In this document: positions 49,231 through 60,318 of the stretch, in pieces
Numbering within the stretch: the first letter of the stretch is position 1
How the letters are laid out: the number at the start of each line of letters is the position of its first letter
Origin: Metamycoplasma hyosynoviae
GTDB lineage: Bacteria > Bacillota_I > Bacilli_A > Mycoplasmatales > Metamycoplasmataceae
Length of the DNA: 64,000 bases
Direction of reading: 5' to 3'
Assembly: GCF_004365165.1 (NCBI RefSeq)
Contig: NZ_SOCH01000004.1
Span: forward strand, 62,001-126,000
The notes under the pieces: generated by a model
Database searches by the model: none
Seen by the model: the letters and a program-made list of their open reading frames with translations, nothing else
Told to the model about the DNA's origin: nothing
Position numbers and translations under genes: made by a program

Positions 49231-50109
49231 ATGAAAAAAATAGTTATTGCATCATTAATTGGACGTCCTAATGTTGGAAAAAGCACATTAATGAACAACC
49301 TTATTAAATGAGAGTTATCGATTATTTCACCTTTTGTTCAAACTACTAGAGATGAAATCCGAGGAATTTATAATGATGAAAATTCACAAATCATTTTCAT
49401 TGACACTCCAGGTATTCACAAATCAGTTAATAAGTTTTCTGAAAAATTAAACAGTAAAGCATATGAAAATTTAAAAAATGTTGATGTCATTTTATTCTTA
49501 ACCGCAGCTAATGAAGAAATAGGTAAAGGCGATCAATACATTATTGATAAACTAAAAGAAGTAAAAGATATTCCTAAAATTGCGGTTATTACTAAACTAG
49601 ATCTAGAAAATAATGAAGAAGTTATAAAAGAAAAAGTTAATAAGTTAAAAAAGCTTGGCTTTGAAAAAGTTTTTGGAGTAGGACTTAAATTCGAACAAGC
49701 TTACAAAGACTTAATTGAAGAAATTAAAAACTATGGTAATGAAGGTGAACTTTTATATGATGAAAGTTATATCACCGATGTTCCTATGACTTTCATTGCT
49801 AAAGAAGTTATTAGAGAAAATGCAGTTCGTAATTTATACGAAGACTTGCCACACTCTATAGCTATAAAAATTGATGAGTTCATAGAAGAACCAACCATTT
49901 ATAAAATCTTAGCTACTTTATATGTAAAAAGAAATTCACAAAAAGCTATCATAATTGGAAAAGATGCTAGTGTAATTAAAGACATTTCTATAAGAAGTAG
50001 AAAGAAATTAAGACAAATATTCGATCGGAATGTTTACATTAATATATCAGTTAAAGTTATGCCTAACTGAGTTAATAATGATGATGATATAAAAAAATTG
50101 GGGTATTAA
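49231..50109 (+). CDS. era: GTPase Era
   Basis: 292 aa. G1 GRPNVGKS (11-18), G2 region QTTRDEIRG, G3 DTPG, G4 TKLD, and a C-terminal KH domain (KRNSQKAIIIGKDASVIKDI) that binds the 3' end of 16S rRNA. Couples 30S assembly to growth. The stop TAA shares its last A with the next ATG (TAATG), linking it to a PotD-like gene. Confidence 0.97.
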
Positions 50110-51794
50110 TGAAAAAGAGGCGATATCTTCCACCTTATATGATCAAGAAAATCTTACTATCAATATTGATAGTGATTTTATTTTCTATTTTTTTATGAAT
50201 ACTTATTATTAGAATAATGAATCCATTTAAAGTAAGTATTTATAATTACGAATCATATTTGAGTAGAAATGTAATATCTAAAATTAAAAAGCACTATTCT
50301 TATCATACATTTTCTGAAATTCAGGAATTTACAAAAGCAATTCATACCAACAAGGCAGTTGCAGGCGTTGGTTCAGATCACCAAATAGCACAACTTATTT
50401 TAGAAGGTAAACTTAGAAAAATTGAACTAAGAAAAATTTTTGATAATTATAAAGAAAACGAAGATGGACTGAATGTATTCGAAAAAGAAAAACAATTCAG
50501 AAAGTTTGTTTACTCGCATTATGAAGATATTGTTCAAAAACACATAGATATTTATGAACAAAAAATTATTGAAGCTATTAAAAAAGCTAATCCTCAAAAT
50601 ATAAAAACAACGTTAACTAAGCAAAATAAAATCATTAGGCCTTTTCTTTATTACAAAAACGATGACATTTCAAAAGAAGTTATTGGCTTTGAAGCAGATG
50701 GAAAAATTGGTATAGATCATTTTTACGAATTTTTATTTCCTTACTTTATACAAGATAAAGTCATCGCTTATAATATTAATCAAAAATATAGACCTCAAAT
50801 TAAAAATATTTCAAAAATTGATTTTAAAAATAATTACACTTGACACAACATTTTAACCACATTAATTAATAACCATGGTTATAAAATGATCAACTGAACC
50901 AACTCATATCTTGACAATGCTATGATTGGTCAATTTTATGCTACTGAACAAGGTTTAAAAAATTACATAAATTCACAAGGTTATGTAGAAGAAATTACCG
51001 AAAAAAACTATAAAGAAATATTTAATTATTTCTTTGATTTTGTTCAAAAATCAACAGGATTTTCTATCAAAGAACCTCTTCACAATAAATTAGTTACTGA
51101 TGGTCTTCAATTAGTTAATGAAATCATTGAACCTATTAAAACCAAACCAGATATTGCAATTATGTACAATGGTGACACTTTAGATTCTTATTATGCTAAT
51201 GATAACTTCGAAATTTTAGAAGATAAAAAACAAATCGATTATGTAAAACCTAAAAATAATTACATTCTAATGGACGCTTGAATTATTTCCAATAACGTTA
51301 GTGACAAAGACACTGATAAATTTTTGAAATTTTGAAAAGAAAATGTTATTACTGGTAGCACATTCACAGAAAGTGAATACATAAAACATTACTATCAAAG
51401 TGTTTTAGAAAACTTGGTAGATAATGAACCTAATAAAAAATATGAATATTTAACCAAACTTTTCAAAAATAAAAATATAGAAGCTCCATTTGACATAAAT
51501 GAACTTGACAAAAACTTTTACAAGGAAAAATTCGATATATTTAAAGACAATTTTGGTTTCTTAAATAGCGTTGATAATTTCGATTCAGTTAACTACACAC
51601 CACCTTTTAAATATATGAATAATTTCATCAAAAAATATTATTTCAAAGAAGATGATATGTCCGATGATGAGAAGGCAATAAGAATTTTCACAATTGAAAA
51701 TAATTCTACTATTAATCACCAAGTTTACCAACCAATCGGATTAAAATTAAGGACCGAAATTATCGATTATTATTACAATAATACACGCTCATAA
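50109..51794 (+). CDS. PotD-like membrane-anchored binding protein, first paralogue
   Basis: 561 aa. Instead of a lipobox it has a basic start and one membrane helix (KKILLSILIVILFSIFLWIL). The extracellular part parallels the second paralogue (55066) along its length: SIYNYESYLS, AVAGVGSDHQIAQLI, DHFYEFLFPYF, NAMIGQFY, TDGLQLVNEII, AIMYNGDTLDSYYA, PKNNYILMDAWIISN. The latter blocks fit periplasmic-type polyamine-binding proteins (AIMYNGD like IWNGD, then P..G...W.D). It is coupled to era by TAATG and ends 221 bp before potA. Probably an alternative substrate receptor for PotABC. Confidence 0.8.
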
Positions 51795-51833
51795 AAAAAG
51801 ATATTTTTTATTAATTTATTTATAATTTAAACT

Positions 51834-51986
51834 ATGTTAAAAAAGCAAAAATTTCTATTATTAGACCACATAAAATGGGACTTTTATAAGGAAAAATTCT
51901 TCCTTAATTTTTGCAATTTAAATCGCTATACCATTGAATATTCGCAAGACATTTATGATTGTGCCTCCCTATTTTCTTCTAACTAA
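51834..51986 (+). CDS. Possible 50-aa protein from a leaderless transcript before potA
   Basis: ATG 51834 is 7 bp after TATAAT (51821-51826). The ORF reads [20 protein letters not shown]... and ends with TAA at 51984-51986, 29 bp before potA. It contains Cys three times and aromatic residues; no homologue recognised. The same short -10-to-ATG spacing occurs at ktrB and ybeY. Alternatively it is simply the potA leader. CCTCCC near its end could pair with the potA ribosome-binding site AGGAG. Confidence 0.42.
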   Translation: MLKKQKFLLLDHIKWDFYKEKFFLNFCNLNRYTIEYSQDIYDCASLFSSN

Positions 51987-52015
51987 TTTATGGAAAAGAA
52001 AGGAGAAAAACTTAT

Positions 52016-53371
52016 ATGAACGCAAGAAAACAAGTTACAAAACAAGACAACTTACCAATCATTGAATTAGTTGACATCGTTAAAGAGTTTGACGATAAAC
52101 TCGTTTTAGATGATGTAAATTTATCTATTAATAAAGGTGAATTTATTACTTTATTAGGGCCTTCCGGTTCTGGAAAAACTACAATTTTAAGAATAATTGG
52201 TGGTTTTGAATGAGTAACTCGTGGTGAAGTTAAATTTTTCGGTAAAGACATTAAAGATTTAAGCCCGCATAAGAGAAATGTATCGACAATTTTTCAAGAT
52301 TATGCACTTTTTCCACATTTGAATGTTGAAAATAACATTAAATACGGACTTAGACTAAAAAGACTACCAAGAGAAAATGTAAATAAATCATTTGAAAAAA
52401 ATCTTCTAACTAAACAAATTCTTTGAAGAAAAAAAGCTAGTCAAGAAATGCAAAAACTTGACAAGCAAATGTCACAATACCAAGCAATTATTGAAAAAGG
52501 TAAAATATCTGAAAAACAAATCGATAAATATCAAAACCTAATCGATAATCTAGACTTCAAATACTCATACTGAGAAAACTACTGTGATTTAAAAACTGAA
52601 AACTATGAAAAGAAATTTTTAACTCGTTCAATTACAAATGCTGAAATGAATGCTGAAGTTAAAAAAATAGTTGACCTAGTAGGACTATCTGGTAATGAAA
52701 AGAAAAATGTTAATTTCTTGTCGGGTGGTATGAAACAAAGGGTTGCATTAGCTCGTTCTTTGGTTATTGAACCTGAACTACTTTTACTAGATGAACCTTT
52801 GAGTGCATTAGATGCTAAAATTAGAGAAAAAATGCAACACTTTTTGAGAGATATTCAAAGAGAGTTAAAACTTACTTTCATTTTTGTTACTCATGACCGG
52901 AATGAAGCATTGCAATTAAGCGATAGAATAGCAATCATTAGGGATGGAAAAGTTGAACAATTTGGCGAACCAAAAGAACTATATGACTTTCCTAAAAATA
53001 AATGAGTTGCTAATTTTATTGGTGATTCTAACTTTTTTGATGCTACTTTTGTAAAAGAAGGCAAGGTTAAATTTATGGGTAAAGTTTTTGATACCATTCA
53101 CAAAAACTTTGAACCAAATCAAAAAGTTGATGCTCTTATTAGACCAGAAGATATTAACATTACTAAATTTTCAAGTAAAGCTAAATTAACAGGAACTATA
53201 ACAAAATCAACATATGGTGGAAGTTATTACAACTACGAAGTTGATGTAAATGGGCAAAACATCATAATTGAAACTCCAAACAAATATAAAATTGATCAAA
53301 CTATTTTCCTAGATTGAGATATTGATGCTATTCACTTAATGGAGAAAGAAGCAAATGACAAAATCGATTAG
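52016..53371 (+). CDS. potA: Spermidine/putrescine ABC transporter ATP-binding protein
   Basis: 451 aa. Walker [11 protein letters not shown]-loop FQDYALFPH, signature LSGGMKQR, Walker [13 protein letters not shown], switch VTHDRNEAL, then a C-terminal TOBE-like regulatory domain ([10 protein letters not shown]). Between Q-loop and signature sits an insertion of roughly 85 charged, helical residues (about 121-208) not found in Firmicute PotA but known in mycoplasma PotA. Preceded by AAAGGAGA. Stop overlaps the potB start by 17 bp. Confidence 0.95.
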
Positions 53372-54215
53372 GAAACAACCATTCAATAGAAAGAACATTG
53401 AAGTTGGTTCTAAATGAAGATGGTCCTTATTAGTTCCTTACATAATATTTTCAGTACTATTCATAATTCTTCCGATGATACTTATCTTCTATTATGGTTT
53501 TAAGCCATTAGAAGGGCAGGAAAAATTTGAAAACTGAGAAATTGTGGGCAAAGCTCAAACTTGAAAAATAATGTTCAGATCATTATGAACAGGCATTGTT
53601 GCTGCTATCTTAGCATTTTTAATAGGTTTCCCTTATGCTTACATTCTTTCAAATAGTAAAAGCATAGTAAAAATTTTAGGACTTTCATTAATATTGAGCC
53701 CACTTGGAATCTTTACAATTTCAAAAGCGCTCGCTATTAGAGGATTATTCTCAGCAATCTTTGATGAAAACAAATTAAATAACTTTGCATTTTTAATTTT
53801 TGGAATGGTTTATCTATATTTACCATTTATGGTAATGCCAATTTATCAAATCCTAAAAGACATGCCTAAAAATATTGTTGAAGCTAGTCAAGACCTAGGA
53901 TATTCAAGATTTCAAACAATGTTAAAAGTTATTATTCCTTATTGCCATAAAGCAATTTTGAGTGGAATTGGAATAGTACTAATGATGTCTTCTACTTCTA
54001 TTATTATTTCAGATAAAATGTTACCTAACGGAAGTCAAAAACAATTAATTGGAAATTTAATTAACCAATTTACCAATACAGCTAATCCATTTGATATAGC
54101 AAATGCTTCAACACTAGTTATAATAACTATTTTAATTCTACTTTCAATTTATGGAATCATTTATGGTATTCCTTATTTAATAAGTAAATACAAGAACGGA
54201 GGTGTATATGAGTAA
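53355..54215 (+). CDS. potB: Spermidine/putrescine ABC transporter permease PotB
   Basis: 286 aa, six membrane helices. The EAA loop that docks on PotA reads NIVEASQDLGYSRFQTMLKVIIP. TGA Trp codons in the N-terminal third. Translationally coupled to both neighbours (17-bp overlap with potA, 8-bp overlap with potC). Confidence 0.95.
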
Positions 54216-55065
54216 GTTAAAATCATTTTTTAAACACTTTTATATTTTTTTGGTTTTACTATCCTTATATATTCCTATCTTCTTTGGACTTATTTACAGT
54301 TTCAACGAACCATCCGCTAAAGGTGTATTCTCAGTTACTTCATGAAATAGAACTTCATGACTTGCTTATAAAGAATTATTTTCTAAATCGCACAGTTTAG
54401 CATTTGTCAACTCTTTCTTACTAGGTTTTTCAACTTCAATCATAGTTATAATAATTTCTTTACTTACAGTGTTTGCTATTTGAAGACAAAAAAATAAAGT
54501 TTTAAGAAGTTACATTCAATCATCTTCAAATATTCCTTTAATTAATCCTGATGTTATTACAGGTCTAACTCTTGCTATTGTATTTAATTTGATTTTCTTA
54601 GGAACACTACGAGCTACTAATGAAGGATTTTTTAGATCAATTATTGCCCACACTGTAATGTGTTTACCTTATGGTATTCTAATTATGCTTCCTAAAAGTG
54701 ATAAGTTTTCAAAAAACATTTTTGAAGCTAGCCAAGACTTAGGATATTCTAAATTTAAAACTTGATTCAAAACTTACTTTGTTTATATGTTAGGTAGTAT
54801 TGGATTTACATTCGTTATTACCATTGCACTATCATTTGATGATTTCATCATCACACGGATAGTATCAAATACCGAAACTCTTGGAACTCAACTTTATGAA
54901 GGACAATTCCAAGCATGATCATTAGCTATTGGTGCAATATCACTTATCATCGTTATTCTGGGCAATGCAATTTATGTAACTTATAAAAGTACTCAAAACT
55001 TTAAAGCTAAAAAATCGTTGCAGTTAATTAAAGCTACAATCCAGAAAAACACTGAGGTGTATTAA
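54208..55065 (+). CDS. potC: Spermidine/putrescine ABC transporter permease PotC
   Basis: 285 aa, six membrane helices; EAA loop NIFEASQDLGYSKFKTWFKTYF and the PotC-typical ALSFDDFIIT. Strong GGAGG six bases before ATG. Its stop is directly followed by the TTG start of the potD gene. Confidence 0.95.
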
Positions 55066-56658
55066 TTGAACCGAAGAGTATGAAGAGCATTATTAATATT
55101 TCTACCATTAATCTTCATAATCATTCTATTTGTATCTTTTATAATTACTAAACAGAAAAACGGATATCGCCCAAGCATTTATAATTACGAATCCTATCTT
55201 TCACCAAAAATAATTGAAAAAGTAAAAAAACAATATAACTACAAAGAATTCAAAGAAGTAAATGAATTCACCCAAGCTTTGTACGCTGAAAAAGCAATTG
55301 CAGGTGTCGGAAGCGACTTTCAAGCCGCAAGACTAATAATTGATAATAAAATAAAAAAACTTGACTTCACACAAATTTATGGTGCCACTGCCAACATTTG
55401 AGAAAAAAGAAAAAAACTATATCGTCAAGAAATAGTTGAACACTTTGAAGAATTTGACAAGCAAATTTATGCTGAAATAAAGGCTAAAAACACAAATAAT
55501 CCTAAAGCAAAAATTTTGTCTAATGAAACTTATGATATCGATGGCGATGGTAAAGAAGACCATTTTTATGAATACATTATTCCATATTATTCACAAGACA
55601 AGGGCGTTGCCTATAACATAGATAATAGTTTTCGACCTAATATAAACATTTCCAATCTAGAAGAAGAATTGCAAAAGAAAAAATATTCTTGAGAAGAAAT
55701 TATTAAAATTTTGCGTGCGCATAATTACAATCGTTTCGGTTGAACTAATGCATATTATGATAATTTAATGATTGGTTCTATTTACAAAAACATTAACCCT
55801 TACAATAAATTCACTGATTTGAACTATAAAAATGCAATTGACGGCTTTGTTGACTTTGTCGAAAAAGTCGGCGGTAAATCAATTAAAGATACCGAATATA
55901 ACTTTTTTACAGGCGATGGTTTGGAATTATTAAATCATTTAATCGAACCTAAAGAAAAGAGAATTGAGGCTGCTATTTTATATAATGGAGATGCTATTGA
56001 TGCTTATTATTCAAGTGATAACTTCTTAAACGCTAAAGAAGAACAAATTCGTTTTGTTAGACCTAAAATAAATTATCTTCTAACTGATTGTTGAATAGTT
56101 TCGAAATCACTTTCTGATAAGCAAACTAACAACTTCTTAAAAATTTTAAAAAATAATATCTATGTTAATTTGGATGTTAACCAAGAACTTTCTTTAAAAT
56201 TAAAATCACTCGAAATTACTTTTTTAGATGAAATTAAAGAAAGATTGAACAAAGACATAATAGTTCAACAAAAAGAAGAATATAAATACGAACCACAAAA
56301 AATTGTTGATATTGATAATATGATTGTGCTTATCAATAAACAAAATAAGACCGCTAGTGATATTCAACAAATCTTAAATTATCGAAACGAAGGATATTTT
56401 CCAGATTTATTTTCCGAAACATTTTCCGAAACCAAAATAGCAGAAGTCAAAAATTTTGATTTTATATGCTATACACCGATCGACGAATTGACTTACGAAT
56501 TCATTAAAAAATGATATTTTATGAATGATGAAACTGTTTTAGAAATCTTTCAACAACCAAAAAAATCAAGCGATTACACACTCTTAACATATCCAATAAT
56601 TAACACAAACTTGCGAACAAAAATTGCGTCATATTATTTTGAAAAAACTAAATCATAA
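55066..56658 (+). CDS. potD: PotD-like polyamine-binding protein, second paralogue
   Basis: 530 aa from a TTG start right after the potC stop, with GAGGTG eight bases upstream. N-terminal membrane anchor (LLIFLPLIFIIILFVSFII), no lipobox. Binding-protein blocks: PSIYNYESYLSPKI, AIAGVGSDFQAARL, DGDGKEDHFYEYIIPYY, NLMIGSIYK, FTGDGLELLNHLIEP, AILYNGDAIDAYYS. Last gene of potABCD, the receptor for PotBC. Clearly paralogous to the 50109 gene on the far side of potA. Confidence 0.87.
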
Positions 56659-56685
56659 TAAGATCTAAAAGATCTTATTTTTTTA
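56657..56685 (+). terminator. Terminator of potABCD
   Basis: AATAAGATCT-AAA-AGATCTTATT with seven T. Starts in the potD stop codon and overlaps the 3' end of the convergent smr gene. Confidence 0.88.
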
Positions 56686-56899
56686 CTCAAAAAGTAGCTG
56701 ATCTTTCATCGTATTCGAAAACATAATTAGTTTCGCGTTCTAATATATCTTCAACTAAATTACGTAAAGCGCCCGTGCCCTTACCACAAATAATATTTAA
56801 TTGAAATGCTCATTCATTTTCTTCAAATTCATAAATTTTATTTATGACAACCGCGGTTGCTTTAAATACATCCATCCCGTGTAAGTCTAGTGTAAGCAT
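56675..56899 (-). CDS. Small Smr-domain protein
   Basis: 74 aa, with two TGA Trp, so invisible in the standard code. LDLHGMDVFKATAVV near the start and IICGKGTGALRNLVEDIL in the middle are the two Smr signatures (LDLHG and H/C-G-K-G-x-G-x-L). The free-standing domain is usually a nuclease acting on nucleic acids near MutS-like functions or on stalled mRNAs. Its stop lies 5 bp before mutM begins to be read upstream (gap between smr start and mutM stop), so it is downstream partner of mutM. Confidence 0.85.
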
Positions 56900-56904
56900 A
56901 ATTA

Positions 56905-57738
56905 CTATTTTTCCAATTTCTGACAATTGGGGCAGAAATAGGTTCCTCTATTATTTACAAAAATCTTTTCAACCTTAGTATTACATACTTTGCAAAACTT
57001 AATTTGTGAATTATGAATCATCAAATAATCTTGATAATGTCCTGATTTATCATTAAAACTTTCGAAACTATGTATAGTAGTTCCTCCGTGCTCATATGAT
57101 TTATTCATTATTTTAGTAGCAACTTCCAAAATTTGTTTAACTTGTTCTTTCTTTAAATTCATACTAGGTGTTTCAGGATGTATTTTAAGTTCAAACAAAA
57201 TTTCATCAGCATAAATATTACCAATACCAGCTACAACATCCTGCGACATTATTTTGGTTTTAATAGCTTGAGTTGAATTACTTAGTTTTTTATACACCTT
57301 TTCAAAATCAACCTTATCAGGTTCATCTGCAAAATGTGCATATGGTTTTATATATTCAGGATTATTTTCATAATACAAATAAAATTCACCAAACATTCTA
57401 GAATCGTAATATGCCAAAACAGTTTGATCTTCAAACTCAAAAATAGCAATTAAATTACGGGTAGTAGTTATTTCATTTATGTGATTGAAATATTTATATT
57501 TCCCTTCCATTCGCAAATGAGAATACAAATATAAACCATTAGAAAGCGTCGCAATAATTACTTTCCCTTTATTTTCTACCTTTAAAAATTTCTTACCCAC
57601 AATTTCTTCTTGAAATTTATTTGAAGGAAATTTTTTAAATAGTTTGTGCTTAAAAATAGTTAATTGTTTAATTTTCTTATTTAATATATGTGTATTTAAG
57701 TTGTCAACTACAACTCTTACTTCTGGTAATTCAGGCAT
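56905..57738 (-). CDS. mutM: Formamidopyrimidine-DNA glycosylase
   Basis: 277 aa. N-terminal MPELPEV gives the catalytic Pro1/Glu2 after Met removal; Lys in GKGKVI region, helix-two-turn-helix AGIGNIYADEILFE, and a C-terminal zinc finger CKVCNTKVE...YFCPNCQ. Removes oxidised purines such as 8-oxoG, useful in a cell that makes H2O2. Divergent from tsaC. Confidence 0.97.
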   Translation of the reverse strand: MPELPEVRVVVDNLNTHILNKKIKQLTIFKHKLFKKFPSNKFQEEIVGKKFLKVENKGKVIIATLSNGLYLYSHLRMEGKYKYFNHINEITTTRNLIAIFEFEDQTVLAYYDSRMFGEFYLYYENNPEYIKPYAHFADEPDKVDFEKVYKKLSNSTQAIKTKIMSQDVVAGIGNIYADEILFELKIHPETPSMNLKKEQVKQILEVATKIMNKSYEHGGTTIHSFESFNDKSGHYQDYLMIHNSQIKFCKVCNTKVEKIFVNNRGTYFCPNCQKLEK

Positions 57739-57794
57739 AATTTATCTCTAATTATATTTAATTTAATAAAGTTATTATATATTAAAATTTATAA

Positions 57795-58280
57795 ATGAAT
57801 TTTTTTATGAAAACCAAAAATAAATACAATAACCTAATTATTACTACTACCGATACCGTTTTGGGAATAGGTGGCAAGGTAAATGACGAAGTTAAAAACA
57901 ATATATATGAATTAAAGGGAAGGGATAGGTCTAAAAAACTTATAATCTTAGTTTCGTCTATAAAACAAGCACGCGAGTTTAAAGAATGGAATCAAGAAGC
58001 TGAAAAACTTGCAAATAAATATTGACCCGGCGCGACTACATTGATTGTGAACGATCAAGGATTTAGAATGCCTAACCAAAAAAAACTTCTTGAATTTTTG
58101 AAAGAAAATGGACCTCACTATATGACAAGTTGTAATTTATCAAATCAACCTGTTTGTAGAACACTAGAAGAAGCTAAAATTCTTTTCCCTGAAATAAAAA
58201 ATATATATAATTTTGGTTCTCCAACTCAAAAACCAAGTCAAATAATAAGAGTAGAAGATGGCAGAATATTAAGGAGCTAA
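57795..58280 (+). CDS. TsaC/Sua5/YrdC-family threonylcarbamoyl-AMP synthase, short form
   Basis: 161 aa. TTDTVLGIGG, the KGRDRSKKLIILV block (KxRxxxKPL) and YWPGATTLIV are the YrdC-fold signature for making threonylcarbamoyl-AMP for t6A37 of tRNA. It ends near CNLSNQPVCRTLEEA (SxNxSG-like block) and is shorter than the 190-aa E. coli form. Two starts (57795 and 57807) are possible; no Shine-Dalgarno is seen. rpiB begins 2 bp after the stop. Confidence 0.85.
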
Positions 58281-58282
58281 TA

Positions 58283-58738
58283 ATGAAAAAAACTATTTAT
58301 ATAACAAGCGACCACGGTGGACATAGCACCAAAACTAAAATTATAGAATTATTAAAACAAGAGGGATATGAAGTCAAAAACTTTGGTTCGCAAGACGAAG
58401 AAACAAAACTTTCTTATGCCGAAGTGGGTCTTGAATTTGCTAATATATTCAAAAAAGAATCTAAAAATTCTAACAATTTATTTGTTGCATTATGTGGTTC
58501 AGGAATTGGTATTAGCATTGCATTAAACAGATTCAAACAAATAAGATGTGCAAGAGTAACTAGCGAAGAAGAAGCTAAACTTGCTAAATTACATAATGAT
58601 GCTAACATCTTGTGTTTTGGTGGAAGATTAATGTTAGCAGAAGAAGCAATTAAATTATTCCACATCTGAGAAACCACTGAATACGAAGGTGGCAGACACG
58701 AATCTAGAATCAAAGTTCTTTCAGAACATGGCGAATAA
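58283..58738 (+). CDS. rpiB: Ribose-5-phosphate isomerase B
   Basis: 151 aa. SDHGGHSTK, ALCGSGIGISIALNRFKQIRCARV (active-site Cys in CGSG), HNDANILCFGGR. Interconverts ribose-5-P and ribulose-5-P in the pentose phosphate pathway. Coupled to tsaC by a 2-bp gap (TAATAATG). Confidence 0.96.
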
Positions 58739-58755
58739 TTAAAAATAAATAAAAA

Positions 58756-58794
58756 ATTTGTCTAGGATAATGCATCGTAAACTAGGACAAAAAT
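58756..58794. repeat. Inverted repeat, IS end or rpiB terminator
   Basis: TTTGTCTAG ... CTAGGACAAA around 16 bases, directly outside the transposase relic and 18 bp after rpiB. It may be a terminal inverted repeat of the lost IS element now doubling as a transcription stop. Confidence 0.4.
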
Positions 58795-58808
58795 TTTTAA
58801 AACAAATT

Positions 58809-59040
58809 TTAGTTTTTAAAATAGACTTCTCACATTGGTTGAGGAGTTTTTAAATTAAATTTTTTATTATATCAATTAATAAATTCTTTAATTTTGCTTT
58901 TAATTGTTAAATGTAATTATTTGACAACTTGGTCAAAATTAGGAAAAAATTTCTATTTTAATATTAAAAAGAAATATTCAATTTAATGATTATCTAGTGA
59001 ACTATCGATTCTAGACATTGATATTTTTCAATTAATCTTT
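58809..59040 (-). pseudogene. IS3-family transposase (OrfB) C-terminal relic
   Basis: Reading on minus with frame changes: SMSRIDSSLDNHxIEYFFLILK, then a shifted frame with TIKSKIKEFINWYNKKFN and TPQPMWEVYFKN. This matches the end of IS3/IS150-type integrase-fold transposases (SMSRxGNxxDNxxxEyFF..lK, YNxxRxxxxL.xxTP). It has at least two TAA stops and one frameshift; the DDE residues upstream are gone, only the last E remains. Inactive remnant. Confidence 0.75.
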
Positions 59041-59074
59041 ATAATATGCTTAATAAATTATTAGTATAGCGTCC

Positions 59075-59298
59075 AAAAATAATTAAGATCAACTTCATCA
59101 AGCAACATTTTAATATCATTTGAGTTTAGTTAGTTTACTCTCAATACCAACCATTATATATCCATCTAGTGGTTTAATTCCATCAATTTTAATTTTTCTT
59201 AAATAATCAATTATTTCAACATCATCTTTAAATGTAGTTAATGATGAATAAGAATTATTTAATTGATATATTAAAGAATTGTTCTTGGTTTCTTTGAA
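59075..59298 (-). pseudogene. Second truncated 3' copy of the large array gene
   Basis: Begins 13 bp upstream... inside the spacer after the 59311 gene and reads KNNSLIYQLNNSYSSLTTFKDD..., RKIKIDGIKP, YIMVGIES, matching the C-terminal part of the 61767 gene. It has no start codon of its own, frameshifts after VGIESKL, and fades into the IS3 relic near 59040-59075. Confidence 0.75.
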
Positions 59299-59310
59299 CT
59301 AAGAAAAATT

Positions 59311-60318
59311 CTAATCACCGTGTTTTGATAATACAAATCTATCTATTTTTGATGGCTCTGCATCAGGTTTGTCTGGGTCATATTCAATAATTTCAAAACG
59401 ATAACTTGCAAATTTAAGAGGATTATAATTTCCGTAATTTTCTAAATATTCTCTATCTATATCAGATGGTCCATAATCAAATGACTTTTTATAACGCAAT
59501 CTTAGTAATTTATTTGTTGAAAATAATTTCTCAAGTCCTCTAAAAGATTCAAATGTAATTTTTGGTTTTCAATCACCTTTTCCTTGATACTGTTCTTCGC
59601 CTGCAGGATATGTCATAAAATGCTCACTTTTATAATAAGGCTTAGGAATAGAAAAAATATCTCTCATTTTTTCTATTGCTGTAAAATATGCATCAAATAC
59701 TCCAGTAATATTTATTTTTGAATAATAAGTCTTCGCTATTGAAGTATTATTTAAAATATCTAATTCTCCAAAACTTCAATATGAAGACAAATTTAAATTT
59801 AAATTAGGAATATTAAAAAGCTTTACAATTTCGTTGAATGCTTCCCCGCCTGGTGCATCAACACAATATGATTGCGGAGACATTCCTCTTGAAAAATCAA
59901 ATTTCACTTCTTTAACATAATATAAATGAATCGGATCAGTACTAATATTAGGATTTTTGTATTCGATTATTTCTTTTGATGCATATTTATTCATAACTTT
60001 TTTAAAAATATTAAATTTATGTTGAAAATTAGCATATCATTCTCTAAAATCTTCAACAAATTTTCATGTGAATACATATATTTTTTGATGTTGATTATTT
60101 CAAAAAGTTATTTTTTCATTTATTTCACGAAAATGCTCATCTTTAATTTTAAATTGTTCAAAATCATCGAAAACATATTTTTGCCTGTCAACATATTCTT
60201 TTTCATATTTTTTAGCTAATTTTTCATCTTTTTCTTCTTGTGTTTCTTCACGAACACATGAAACCGCAAGCTGAATTGGTGCTAATAAAGCAGGCATTAA
60301 TAAAAGTAATTTTTTCAT
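59311..60318 (-). CDS. 335-aa array lipoprotein, copy B2
   Basis: 335 aa. Signal MKKLLLLMPALLAPIQL, lipobox LAVSC (Cys21). Charged start (REETQEEKDEKLAKKYEK), then conserved blocks shared with B1: YVFDDFEQFK, MNKYASKEIIEYKNP, HLYYVKEVKFDFSRGMSPQS, ITFESFRGLEK, FVLSKHGD. Same length as B1 and about 70% alike by eye, with a variable patch at residues about 150-175. Start overlaps the stop of the truncated upstream fragment (TAATG). No known domain. Confidence 0.88.
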
